Assembly (NCBI GenBank): GCA_032209605.1
Contig: JASFXZ010000001.1
Location: forward strand, 24,184,619-24,248,618
DNA: 64,000 nt
Origin: Mactromeris polynyma
Taxonomy: Eukaryota > Mollusca > Bivalvia > Venerida > Mactridae
Reading direction: 5' to 3'
Below the pieces are notes generated by a model, which saw nothing but the letters and a program-made list of their open reading frames with translations, ran no database searches and was not told the DNA's origin. Below are positions 35,820-48,100 of this stretch, piece by piece; the first letter of the stretch is position 1, and the number at the start of each line of letters is the position of its first letter. Both the position numbers and the translations under genes were made by a program.

Positions 35820-37905
35820 CAGAAAGTAGACACTCTATTTCTGCAAGAAACACATTATATATACTGTTGAAATCACAAACCGTCTAAACATTGAATTTAA
35901 TGAATGGAAATCTTTTAATTATTTCGGTATATCATCTAGTGCTGGATGCACTATTCTTGTAAATAAAATGTAACAGTATGATCCTATAGACTTGAAAACA
36001 TGTATAAACGGTAGATACGGTTTTTTTAATATTTCAAAAGAAGATAATGTATATACTTTAATCAACTTATATGCCTACAATGTTAGAAATAACAGGAGTA
36101 TGTTTTTCGAAATAAAATAATAAATATTTTGGGTTCTGATAACCCGCTTAAATAACATTTACCGACCACCAAGCAATATCATTTTAAAGTCAATATTCCT
36201 TCAAAGCGTGGTCTAGGTTACCTGAAATTTAACAACAGTTTCTTAGATGACCCTGAATATGTTGAATGCATTACTTAAGTAATAGACAGCTGTAGCAAAA
36301 CAAGACAACAATTATGGCAGCAAACTTTATGGGAACTCTGTAAGTTAGATATCCAAAACCATACTATAGCATTCGCGAAGAAAACATCGAAGTATAAAAA
36401 ATATCTCTCAGAAGTATACCAACAAGAACCAAAAACAAACGACATAAGAGCAAACATAAAATTGAAATAGAATTACAAACAATGACGATGAAAAAGCAGA
36501 AGGGGCTCAGATAAGATCAAAAGTCTTCCTACTGCACTACTCAGAAAAGAATACCAAATACTTTCTGAATCTGGAAAACTTAAGACAATAAAAACAAACG
36601 CTTAATGCATTAAAAGTTAACAGATACATCTGTGATATTGCATGAAGAGGCCATTATCTATAAAAAAAAATATATTCCTCTAAAATTAAAACACATGATA
36701 GAAATTGAGCAATATTTAAATAATACAAAACCATATTATGTTTTAATGACAGCGAGGCTAATCTTTGTAGAGGTAGAGACATGAAATAATGTGATTGCGG
36801 ATCACACTATGCTTAATAATAAAAGTTGATGGGCTTACCTGTGAATTCTATAAATACATCTGGAATAGTATCGGAAAACTTGTTAACGACTCCTTGAACG
36901 AAGGCTACATAACAAATGAATTATCCGCATCTCAAAAATTAGGTGTGTTATCTTTATCTTATAAAAAAGGGATCAATGCAGTTTAGAAAACTGGAGACAA
37001 ATAACTTATAATATAAAACTATTAGATCTAAAAATACCAACATTCTATGAAGACATTGTCAACATATGGTTACAGTTAAAAAGCACAAATTATGCAGAAA
37101 TTAAAAACTTCCGCGACATACGCAAAGATGTAATATGGGGAATCAAAAATATCAAGTACAACGGTAAATGTCCGAGTTCATAAACAATTCGTATTAGCAC
37201 ACACAACTGGATATCAGAATACAACATATTACTAAAATCAATCCCTAAATCATGAAAGCATATATAAAATCCACAGAGTCAAAACAAACTTTAGTTTATA
37301 CTTATCTTGAGATAAAGATCAATAAACTAAGACTTGAAAATATAAACAGCAACTACATTTATAAGTATCTTATACCGGCTAAATTCACCAAACCATACAT
37401 GCATGGTCACTGGAAAGCTGTACCTAACTTACACATTGATTGGTCTGCACTATACTCCTTTGTACATTCAATCCCAGATAACAGAGTAAAATAATTCAAA
37501 TATAGAATTATTCAGAATATAATTACAACAAACGAAGATTCAGATACAAAAATATCTGAAACGAAACACTGCTACATATGCAATGTTACCGAAACATATA
37601 ATAACCTTTTCATCGATTGTCCACAAACGAATAAATTATGGAATGATGTCCAAACTATATTCAATATTTGTGTGATAAATAAAAATGTCCGGAATCTCAA
37701 ACATACAGTTATTTGATATAAGATAAGTAATTGAGAATACCATAACATAAACCAAATACTATCATTAATAGGTTTTTGCATTAGCAAAGCTTACTTTGAA
37801 AGCGACATTTGGACAAAAACCAGCAACCTATACAATATATTTACATACGAATATAAAAGCTGGCTATGTACCTTAAACAGCGAAAAGTCTATACTGTAAG
37901 CTTCC
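35820..37905 (+). mobile_element. Tx1/L1-like LINE relic with the RT core deleted
   Basis: Ordered but frameshifted LINE pieces on plus: endonuclease start KVDTLFLQETH (about 35824) and YFGISSSAGCTILVNK (about 35925); the pre-RT block DGLTCEFYKYIWNSIGKL ... GYITNELSASQKLGVLSLSY (36820-36970) and ENWR (36988); then, without the YADD-containing core, the C-terminal region PTFYEDIVNIWLQL (37040), GHWKAVPNLHIDWSALY (37400) and the zinc-finger-like CYICNVTETYNNLFIDC...LW (37570-37650). It ends around EYKSWLCTLNSEKS (37900). Many stops; inactive. Confidence 0.82.
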
Positions 37906-38725
37906 CCGTTGATTTTTCGACAACCGTTTTAACCACACATCGAAATGATCTAGTCTATTTTCGCTTTCGTACTGTAAGAGTATACTAGACTAGCTTATAT
38001 CAAAGGTGTGTCTGGTTAGATTTTTTCTACATACAAACCTTTTAGTCATATTGTCACATTTAATTTGTTTGACTGTGTTTGATTATACATGTATTAACTA
38101 GCAATATAATAGATATAAAACACGTATTAAATTGTTACAGCAAGATCGCTCCATTTACGAAAAGTTTTAACAAGAATTAATCACTTTCTTTTATACATGT
38201 TCAAGCAATTAATCATATCAAACGAACCTTATCAACACATAAATGTAGGGTTTTGTGTGTGCATGTTTTGCATGTTTTGCATTTTAATCTCTGATTAAAT
38301 GATTTAGATTTTCGTTTGTGACACTAGTTTGACTTAAACTTTGCCACTCTCAGCTATCTCTGTCATAGGCTACGTAGCATGCTTAAATATTAGTTTATAA
38401 GTTTTATGGGTGTTTGACTTTAAGAATAATTGGATTCAAGCATTTGACATAGAGTTATCATAAGGTTTGAGTGGAACAGTATTTGCTTCGCTGCATTCTC
38501 TTGTCATTTGTTAATAGACAATTTGACGTTAGTGTAATGTCGATGTCCTGGTTTAGTTTAATCGTATTTCATTTGCTCTTTTGATTATTGCAATGTCTAC
38601 AGTTGTTTAAGCAGAACAAATATTATCACACAAATAAAACAAAGCAAAAAGGAGGAGAAGATAACATGATCTTTCAACGATAGTGATAATATCCGAGTGC
38701 TGATATGAAGGACAAATACCACATT
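37906..38725. other. non-coding stretch, possibly LINE 3' flank
   Basis: AT-rich sequence after the LINE relic; no gene or clear repeat recognised. Confidence 0.45.
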
Positions 38726-38772
38726 ATGGAGGCATTCCCTTGTGTATGTGGCATTCCCTGTAACAACTTAAT
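38726..38772 (-). repeat. dispersed repeat D, short reverse copy
   Basis: Read on minus, 'ttgttacagggaatgccaca' then 'tacacaagggaatgcctcc' matches the beginning of the D family. Confidence 0.55.
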
Positions 38773-38805
38773 ATTTCTTTCCCCACGATACTGGCTTGTC
38801 TAGGG

Positions 38806-39050
38806 TCAGCCAACCCGGCTAGCTAAATAAGCAGAGCACTGTCACCCGGTAGATCCGGGTTTAAATCCCGGGTTGTTCTTTTGTGAAATCGCCTTCGGTC
38901 ATTTCCCCGACATGTGGAGTAGTTGTCAGTTGCTTGCAATTGTTGATAATTAATTCCATGAAACCTGGCTAGGCTAACTGGCCGCTGTATATTAACGAAA
39001 TTTTATTGTGAAAATTGGCGTAAAACCTAATGAAAAGAAATTAAAAAAAC
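38806..39050 (+). repeat. tRNA-headed SINE (family S3), copy 1
   Basis: A box 'tagctaaataagcagagc' and B box 'gggtttaaatccc' at tRNA-like spacing, then a shared body 'gttgtcagttgcttgc', 'ttgataattaattcca', 'ctaggctaactggccgc' and an A-rich tail ('aaaagaaattaaaaaaac'). The same order occurs at 59393-59610. The tRNA part does not fold as an intact tRNA, and the attached body makes it a SINE. Confidence 0.8.
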
Positions 39051-39640
39051 AGGTTCATAGTCGGCTTTAGAGGCTAAAGCTAGATATGTCACTGTGCCAT
39101 CGGCGAAGTGACGGGTAACATATCCAAGTCCTTCTGGTATATCGTTGATATAGTGCAGGATAATACAGGGACCAAGCACTGAGCCTCGAGAGACACTCCG
39201 GACTGAATATCTACTGGGTCGGCTATGTAGCACTCAAAAGCTACTGACTGTGTGCGATTTCGAGGATTGATTTGATCCATCTGTTCGTTTTCCCTGAATA
39301 CCGTGGCTGATGTTGTCAAACGCTTTATTGAAGTCCATCACTAAAACGTATGTCAGTGTGTCGCATTCCGTTTTTCTGAGTCTTTTGTAAATTCCAAGAG
39401 CTGGGTTTCACATGAACGACGTTTCTTAAAACCGTGTTTTAGTGGATATAGGATGTTGTTGCTTTCGCCATGTTTCATAATGTGTTTGGTTGCAATATGC
39501 GACATGTTCTTACGGCATAGTTACGTGTGTTAGTGTGATGTGTCGGTAGTTGTCCGCTGCATTTTTGTTACATTGTTTGTATTCTGGCCAGTCTGTTGCC
39601 GAATGCCATTGTTTTGACAATGTGCCAGTGTTACTTGACA
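39020..39640 (-). mobile_element. CR1/Jockey-like non-LTR retrotransposon RT fragment
   Basis: Minus-strand pieces in RT order across several frames: NAADNYRHITLT (about 39570), MSHIATKHIMKH...NNILYPLKHGFKKRRSCETQLLEF (39525-39405), MDFNKAFDNISHG (39340-39310), then SVLGPCIILHYINDIPEGL and RHFADGTVTYLA, where the catalytic FADD is altered to FADG. Frameshifted and truncated at both ends; dead. Confidence 0.82.
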
Positions 39641-40499
39641 CTTGAACATTGTTTTCCAAAGTTTTGCAATATGGCTGTATAACCAAAGGTTTCATTTCAT
39701 CTGGAAACCAGACGATGTCAGTGAAATTGACATTAAATACAGCAAAAAGTACGCTAAATAAATGTTTAACAAACATAACGAAATTTGGACAAAATCATGC
39801 AGTTGCGAAAACAGATGACAATAAACGAACGGTAACACATTAGGAGCGGATAAAACGAACACGGAGCTCTGTAGGATGTGTTTGGTCAGACGCTCTTATC
39901 CTGATCATCACTTGTCATTACGATTCGATTTTATGCAATAGTTGTAATATTTTCGTATGTATACAGACGATTTCCATTTCTTCCCTTGATGTGTATGTTT
40001 GAAATATCACTTGGTTGAGAACTTTCATAGAACCACACATGGAGTGTTATTTGGTTCAATAGTCAGTTACAAATAACTGCAAAGACAGTCTGCATTATAG
40101 TTTTCCTTGTCAAGGGAAGTATGAGCAAATGTGCAAAAATGTATATTTAGATTTATGAAAGCAAAACACACATCGTAATTAAGCAGGAATTGTTGATCTT
40201 TTTAAATTCTTAAGTTACAGCAAAATCTCTCATGAACAACATCTTTCAACAACAGTATATCAATTGTCATGCTGTTAGAATGTAAACCAAATGTTTGTTT
40301 AAAATTGACGTGTTCTCTAAATACCAAAAATAACCAATTTTACACATTACAACGAATGTAAGTATTTTGAAAGATCGCAGAGAATGTTTTAAATTACCAT
40401 TTTGATTAACAGGGAATGAAACTTAGTTATGTTAACTTTTCCATGCGCAGTTCCTTTACTTGATATGATATTCATGTTCTTTTCTATCCCCTTTCGACA
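39641..40499. other. non-coding stretch
   Basis: No supportable gene. The ORFs at 39510-39843 overlap the retroelement edge or are chance. Confidence 0.45.
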
Positions 40500-40735
40500 T
40501 ATTATTACTGACATTTTCCGTGATTTATTCCATCCTTTAACCTCCCATTTTGATGTCTCCCTAAATTGTCCTTAATTATTTTTATGGTCGGTCAAACTAT
40601 TCCTTCCGCCCCTGCTCCCATGTATGTGAACCTTGCACCTCCTCGATGTCTGTTGTTTTGGTGGGGATCTGTGTGCTAATGCATTGTCTTGTGTATGTGG
40701 CGTTCGCTATGGCAACTTTATCTATCTTATGTAAA
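40500..40735 (-). repeat. dispersed repeat D, reverse copy
   Basis: On minus: 'agcgaacgccacatacacaa', 'gacaatgcattagc', 'gaggaggtgcaaggttc', 'ggaaggaatagtttgaccga', then 'aattaaggacaatttaggg' and 'ggatggaataaatcacgg'. The block order is that of 1636-1812 and 57585-57815. The minus ORF 40597-40833 is spurious. Confidence 0.65.
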
Positions 40736-41034
40736 GGCAACCGGAAATTTTTAATTATTAATTTATTAATTATACATAATCTTAAATACTGGTGACAGGG
40801 AAAGGGAACATACATCGTGTATAAAAAAGACAAATAAAAAAACAGATTATAAAACGATATATATTAAGCAAACGAAACATATTGATGACTATACTGGGAG
40901 AGGATACATAGTGTTATAAAACAGAGAGATAATATTCTCCACACAGAATTCAGCAAAACGAGTGCACTTATTTTGTAACATTTACATTAGCCACAGGGTC
41001 ATCATAATACAGTTACATAATCATTGAGCAGAAA

Positions 41035-41040
41035 TTTATT
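41035..41040 (-). terminator. candidate polyA signal for copy B
   Basis: AATAAA on minus, about 295 nt beyond the TAA at 41335. It is the first such hexamer noticed downstream of the truncated copy B frame. Without transcript data this is only a candidate. Confidence 0.35.
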
Positions 41041-41334
41041 GTAAATGTCAACAATACAGGTTAAAATTCCAAGAATTGACCCTTGTTACAGGAACAAACT
41101 TCAGTACATTGATGCAAATCTACTTGACAGAACATGGCTCACTTGTTGTCATTAATGAATGAAGTCAACCACCTACGATCTTAGTTGTGTAAATTAAACG
41201 TTATTATAGCTGATGTATTCTGTACGAGGTTCGTTACTGCACGCTACTGTTGAGTCTTAATAAAGTTTGATCATGTACACACATGTGTATGTATGTCGTT
41301 CTTATAGTAGCTTAACAAGTTGTTAAGAATGATC

Positions 41335-41573
41335 TTAAGAACCGGGTTCACTAGGCGACGATGGAAGTTTGAATGGGTCCGTTGTCACTTTTGTAAATTG
41401 CCCTGCGTTGTTGTATGCGTGAACATTGAAAGAGAAATTCAGACCGAGATCTGTATCCATCTTCTGTAATCTTTCGAGTGGATATTTGAAGCAGCCACCA
41501 CTGAAACCAGTGCATTCTGTTGAATCGTGATTTCTCCATTCCAACAACGGTGAAACAACCATTTCGTCAAGGA
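41335..41573 (-). CDS. copy B terminal exon (truncated FN3-like)
   Basis: Acceptor 'cttatttag', phase 1, reading VLDEMVVSPLLEWRNHDSTE and FSGGCFKYPLERLQKMDTD, matching copy A 26270-26492 without its stop. Homology to copy A ends at about 41348 (KLPSSP), after which SEPGS and TAA follow in unrelated sequence. It can join exon 42252-42489 in phase 1. Confidence 0.65.
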
Positions 41574-44500
41574 CTAAATAAGAAGAGAATGTTAAGTTCT
41601 TTAAATTCAGCAAAACATAAACTTATATCACATCAACTGATTTATATGTTAGTTAATTCTATAAATATAAACAGGAAGGAAGGGGACATGCATCGCACAA
41701 AATTAAAATGCACGTACTTTTCTACTCTTCAAACAGGTGTTTACGTTTATAATTAAACACATTTAATGACTCTATAAACTTGATAACAACAGGAGAAAAA
41801 GCCCAATGTGGTTCCATTGCGCACCACCTGAAACATTTGTCATAGTTACCTATCTCGAAAAATAAATTGTTAAGTATTCCTGTGTGTTCAAGGTGATGAA
41901 ATGTGTCGTTTTCCCATCCAACTATGACCGTCTCTATTTCTACCTTGACTACCGGTTTTGTTCGTTTTGTCTTAAGGCAATTTGGAAGGAGTCCAACCCG
42001 TGTAAACCATTCTATTATTTCTAAATTATCAAATGAAACATCCATTGTCAGAAATAATATGCAAATAACATTGTTATCATATAAAATCATTGTAACTTAA
42101 ATGAAAACTTGTAACGCACTGCAACGGAGTATAAATATAAAAAAATCTTCGTTTGCAACATGCATGTAACATAGTGTTAGGATGATATAAAAGGTAAATA
42201 GACAAATTCAGTATATGTCATATAAGTACTTTTCTTTTTTATATTTCGTACCTTTATAGACGACACCTTTCTCTGGAGGGGAATCATCAACTACAATATC
42301 CAAGTGTTCAATGTTGATAAGTTTGGCGTTATTTGTTGCTTTGATTGTAAAATAGTAATTTCTGTTATGGTTTCCACTGTTACTTCTGTTGTTTACAAGT
42401 TTGTTCAGCGAAATACTGTATTTTAATACCTCGCATGTTCCAACATCTGGACAATAGCAGTTCGTGACGTTGTCTGGACAACTTCCTTTCTAAAATATAA
42501 TACCGAATTACATTGTGCATCTCACCGCCAGCCTTTTTCAGTGCTGACACCATGTAAAGTCTATTACAGAAATCGTGTAAAGACATTTGATAACTGAATA
42601 AACATGCGTTTCGACTGACACGAAACATACATACTTTATAAATACATTTTGCTAAGAAGAAAACAAACCTAACATTAACATGAACAGTATTCGTATTTAA
42701 ATGGAAGAGGTTTAATCGTAGTAAATTTAGGACAGTTCCAATGGTACTTACCTCATCTAAAGTCTTAGGTGTTACAATTCCGGTGGCAAGAACACCATGC
42801 GTTTCGTCCGTTCCAAACGTCCATTCTACGATCAGGATACCGCTATGTGGATCTAAAACTTCAAAACTTATATTCATCTTTGCTAGATCAGTGTCGCTAG
42901 AAGCGAATAATCGCCTTGTCCCATATTTTTCCAAGCCTATGTTGTTGATATGCGGAGCACTTCTGTCGATATGGATAGTTCGATTTTCCACAAATGTGTT
43001 ATTGACTATATCAGTGGACTTGATATTTAGAACGTATGTTTGACCATCTTTCAAAGGAAGTTTATGACAATATGTCTGATTTAGAAAATTAGGAACCTCT
43101 GTTTCTGTAGACAACGATCCATTATCAACAGTCCATGAAAATGCAAACGCCGTTATACCGTATACATTAGGTGTACCGTTAACCGGCAGTACTCCTGTTG
43201 TCTGTTCATAAATACCATTTATATGTTCGTCTGGCTTTTTTGTACCGAACAAGGAATTTGCTTTGTAAAATGCATTGTAAAAGTAATCTTTCCAGTTCAA
43301 GCAAACGTCGTTATGGTGTGTTTGCCATTTGCGATTTGTGTCTGTTGATGTAGATGTAATCACGAACGCATGACCATTATCTGTTGTTATGTTACTAGTT
43401 TCATCATATAAAACAAAACGCCTCGCTTGCTGTAGATTGTCCGCAACATCTTTGACATCCAATATTAAGCAATATTGCTTCGGTTTGCCATCCGCCGATG
43501 TCAGGTTCAGTGAAACAGATGTGTGTGATGCATTCAGTGCGGTTTCTGATACCTTTGTGCTAACCAGACCATTAGCCACCTCGTGCACTGCAATAGTGTA
43601 TGATTCGATACCTGAAGCATGTTCAAGTGTACCTCCAACGGGAATTGGATCAAACCAACCGCCCAGATTAACTTGTAACATTGGATTTCGTATTATTCCG
43701 GACTGGATTTGGATTGGTTCAGTCAATGTCTTAGTGCATGTATTGTTTTTCTGACAATGTTGTGGTGGGACATCGTCATAACGATAGCAAATCACTTTTG
43801 TTGTAACTGTTTTGTCATATGGTTCTGCATCTAGAAGTCTGTTTTTACGGAAGTCGTGTCCTTTGACATAACCTCCGCCCTTTGTCTCGTAGTGTATGCA
43901 TAGTCTGAAGGTACAAAGTGTATTAACAAATATACCTCGTATTTACTAGCTTTATACGACATTACTCCAAAGAATCTGGATCAGTCAACTATTTACCTCA
44001 TGTTGTCATTATAAGTTAGTAATAGAATAAAACATCACGCAGCGGCATTGTTTAAACCATACAACTGCAAATTGCTGCACACTTCTAAATGAACGGTTAA
44101 CTTAAGTCATTCGTACCTTTCACCATCTGTTAGATGGTATGTTGACTGTGTTAGAGGAACTTCTACGCCAGTGTTATAAACTGATGAATTAACGTTTTCA
44201 CTTTTACCACTGTCCTTCTTTAGTTGATGAGTGCTTAACAATCGTTCAGTACCTGTTTCATAAACACAGTGAATAAACTACAGGGTATAAATGTACACGA
44301 TTAAAAATGCATCATCGCAATATTCAGTTAAGAGTTGATGGTCAATGACATGCATACTGATGTACAAATGTGAAATTTAAGGCTTATACTATTATATTGT
44401 GTCATAGTGACTTAACACGTACACCATTTACATATTTTAGTAAAAGTTAAAATTGGTGGTTAAAATGTGGTGAATTTGTAAATATTAAAACATTTCTTTA

Positions 44501-45074
44501 TATTACCGGATACTGGTTTTCTTTTTATGTAAACAGTTGTATCAGTAATTCCAAAGTTGCTTTCATATATGTATTGTGTCTTGTCTGGAGACAGGGTGCT
44601 TATTGTAAGTTCCGAAGTCATGTTGAATTCTAGCAATGACGGTTGAAATTTCCCATAGAAATCTCGTGAATCAACACATTTGGTACCACCTGGAGTTCCC
44701 TTCTTATCTCTTGATTTGCCAATTCCGCCATATATAGTAGTTTGACAGCTGACAATATCTGGTTTCGTGGTTAAGTCAACTGTAAATTGTTTGCTATTTA
44801 CATTAAACAGGGATGTAACTCTATCACAATCCACACTATCGAATATCGCTCAAAATCGAAACAACTTAGAAATGCAAGCTTTTCTTACAGATCGATTTTC
44901 TTTTTTTTGAATCTTCGAAGTTCAAGACTAAAGCACAAAACGATTAAAAGCCGTTTGACATAGGTTTTACGATTATTGTAGCGTTTAATTCATTGTTAAG
45001 TTTGAAGCTTTATTTCTGGACCACACAACCACTAGTCTTTTAAAAAATATCATACGTAAAGTGTTTTTGTTTGA

Positions 45075-45106
<32 letters not shown>

Positions 45107-48100
45107 AGAGAACGACTTAATTGACAATAATAAAATAGTGCAAGAGCGAGTGTACTTACGAAGACATTTAGCGCCAGACCTTCGAAAACCAGGTACACAC
45201 TGGCAACTTGTGGTGAGACCATCTGAGCATGAACCAGGCCAACACTTGTTTTCATCAAAGGAACACATACCTATCAATAAAGGAACAATATCTGTATTGC
45301 ATGAAAATTACATCACGTCCATGCAAGTATATCTCGTGGTTGACCGTATTACTGCACTTGAGCTTTTTTATTTTATTTTGGAACTTTATGAAAGAGAGAG
45401 AATACGTAACTACAGGGAAAGCCACATACATAAGACAATGCCTCCCCACGCAGATCTCCGGAAAAACAAAATCCACAAAACATAAGGCTACAACGAAGAA
45501 TTCTAAAGAGAGTTAGGTTAGAGACTACAATGGATAATGCTTCAGACAAATTACAGAAAGTACTACTTGTGTTGAAGAATTTTGAACGAAGATCTCCTGT
45601 TAGTGAATTAAAGTTTACCATTTTGATAATTATGATTATTAACCATTGAATGAAGGCAACACTTTATAACACGTAAGGTGCACATGAGCCACCATTTGCA
45701 TAATTCTGTATCTCTACAGGATATTTTCAGTCAAATTGATGACCTGCCAATAAAAAGTATTTTCAAGAAAGTTTCTTTATTCACCTTATGAACACCGTAC
45801 CACCAGATAATGCCCTAATCCAAATGTTTTGAAACTATGCACGAGTATAGTGGCAAGCATTGTCTTGATGCAATGTAGCTGGCCAAATGGTATACAGGAA
45901 AGCCTGTGCACTTGCAAAACGAGTAAAACCTACTTATGCAGCGCTGATGAAGTGCTTTTAAAAGATAAAGGAAATTTATAATTTTGTTTGGTATGTTGAA
46001 TCAAAACATGTTCTGATGAAGATACCTTAAGTGGGTCCCGTTTTGATATAACAGATCGATAGGTGTCATGTAAATCAAACTTTGGCGGATAAATAAGTCT
46101 ATCAAATATTCAATATATTCGTTCGTTTTAATAGCTCTACCTACCACACTTGTACGCTTATTTATGGAAAATAATCATTAAGTAAGCAATTCGTATATTT
46201 ACGTTCGCATTTGGTATTCGAATGTGTACGTTTGTAAAACACGTTGTCGCCATAGCAATTATCACATATCCCGTCATGCACATTGGAACAATGTCGGTTT
46301 TCACAGTGTTGAATCATTGCGCATTCTAGAAATGGAAACGACATACTTGTTTAATATATATAAGTATTAAATGCATGTCATAGATAAATAGAACATCGAA
46401 ACTTCGAACAGGTTTAGCACAAACACATTATATACGTCAAACATGTTCTAAATCCCTTCTTATTGCATTGTTTGTTGTACAATATACAGGTAATTACGTG
46501 ACACACAACGCATTAAGTAAATCCATTAACTTTTTAATGAACACCTCATAGGAATTTTAATTGTTAATTATATATTGAATTGCAGAGTTAATCAAATTCT
46601 AAAACAACGATTTCTCGTATTTTATGAATATCTTAAACAAATAGCAAACTTCAACGAGCATAATCTGTCGAAGTGTCCATATTGGTATAAATTCAACCCG
46701 AAATTTAACACTTTCATTATTTTCGTAATGCATAATGTATGCTCGAGTTTAATTATGAATTGATGTATTTTCTTATTTTATATCTTCCATTAACGATACA
46801 TGTTCTATTACTGCGCGTTTGAAAACAGAACATTGTCGTTATAAGTCCGTGATGTATATTAGAATAAACGAATTATTTAATTAAATATGTTGTTGTTTTC
46901 CTTTTATTTCCTTTTTGATATATTCGTTCTTATGGATAATGCTATGACTATTGGTGGACATTCATAATATGACAAAACAAACATGCTAAGTACACTTGTA
47001 CCGGGGACAGTCAGTTCGTACATACACACGTATAACATATATGCCTCTAACAATAAATATATTGCTCGAACAAATTGCAAGATTCGACGGTTTCGAAGTC
47101 CAACTGTAGTTTACAAATGTTATCACTAATAAGAGCATAATCATTATTGTAAACGTTAAATGCCAGGTTGCTAAGAAAACATTTAAAACTTGTGTTAAGT
47201 GGGAAGCTTTACGAAAAATACTGAATGACTTGAACCAAAATTGCTTTCCTGTCACTGAAAAACGTAAAACTTGCTAATTTGAACACATATTCATTAATTA
47301 ATTAATTTAACATGAATAAACATCATTGATTTTTAAATCTTAAAAAATGTGGTGGGGCGAATTGATCATAATACAAAAGAAATTTCGACATTTGCAATTC
47401 TCCAAAAATTATGGTAGGGAATGACTACTTGCTGTAAATTTACCGCACATACTTTGAACAGATTTCACTTGAAAGAAAATATTGCTACTGTTATAGATTT
47501 CCAGGTCAGGGATGTAATTGTTATTTAAAACTGAAACTTAGTTATATTTTATGATTGTATAGTACTGCACAGAAGAGTGTATTTTGTTAAACATTCACCA
47601 TATATCCCTAATCTCAGCCGATTTTATAAGACTCAAACTATATATGACTACTGTATAACAAAAACAAGAGCATTACCTAAACAGCCACGCCCAAATCCTC
47701 CACTGTAGTAAGGCGCATTGCAACTCGTGCATCTGATATTGTCAGGAGAACCGCCACATGCAACCATTTCATATTTACAATTGGAAATGTGATAATTATT
47801 TCTACAGCCTGAAAGTGTATATTGGCATCATGTCCAACGGTCTCAAAATAGTTCTAACATAAATAAATTACCATATCAAATCATAATTGTGAGCAGTAAC
47901 AAACTGTAGTCTCTATTAACGCTATACTATACTCCGTCAGAAGTGACGACAACCTTTGGAGTTACACAGCTTCTGAATTGAGAGAAGGGTTTTATAGTAA
48001 CTGTCATCCCCTTGAGTATCATATGTAACTAAATACACGTACATTTTAATTTAACTATGATTATATATCTTTTTTCAAATTGCTGTGATGTTAATTTTAT

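Noticed and set aside
38821..38880. tRNA gene from A and B boxes
   Set aside because: Boxes are present, but the acceptor stem does not pair and a shared body and A-rich tail follow (second copy at 59393); it is a SINE head. The same reasoning applies to 22193-22255.
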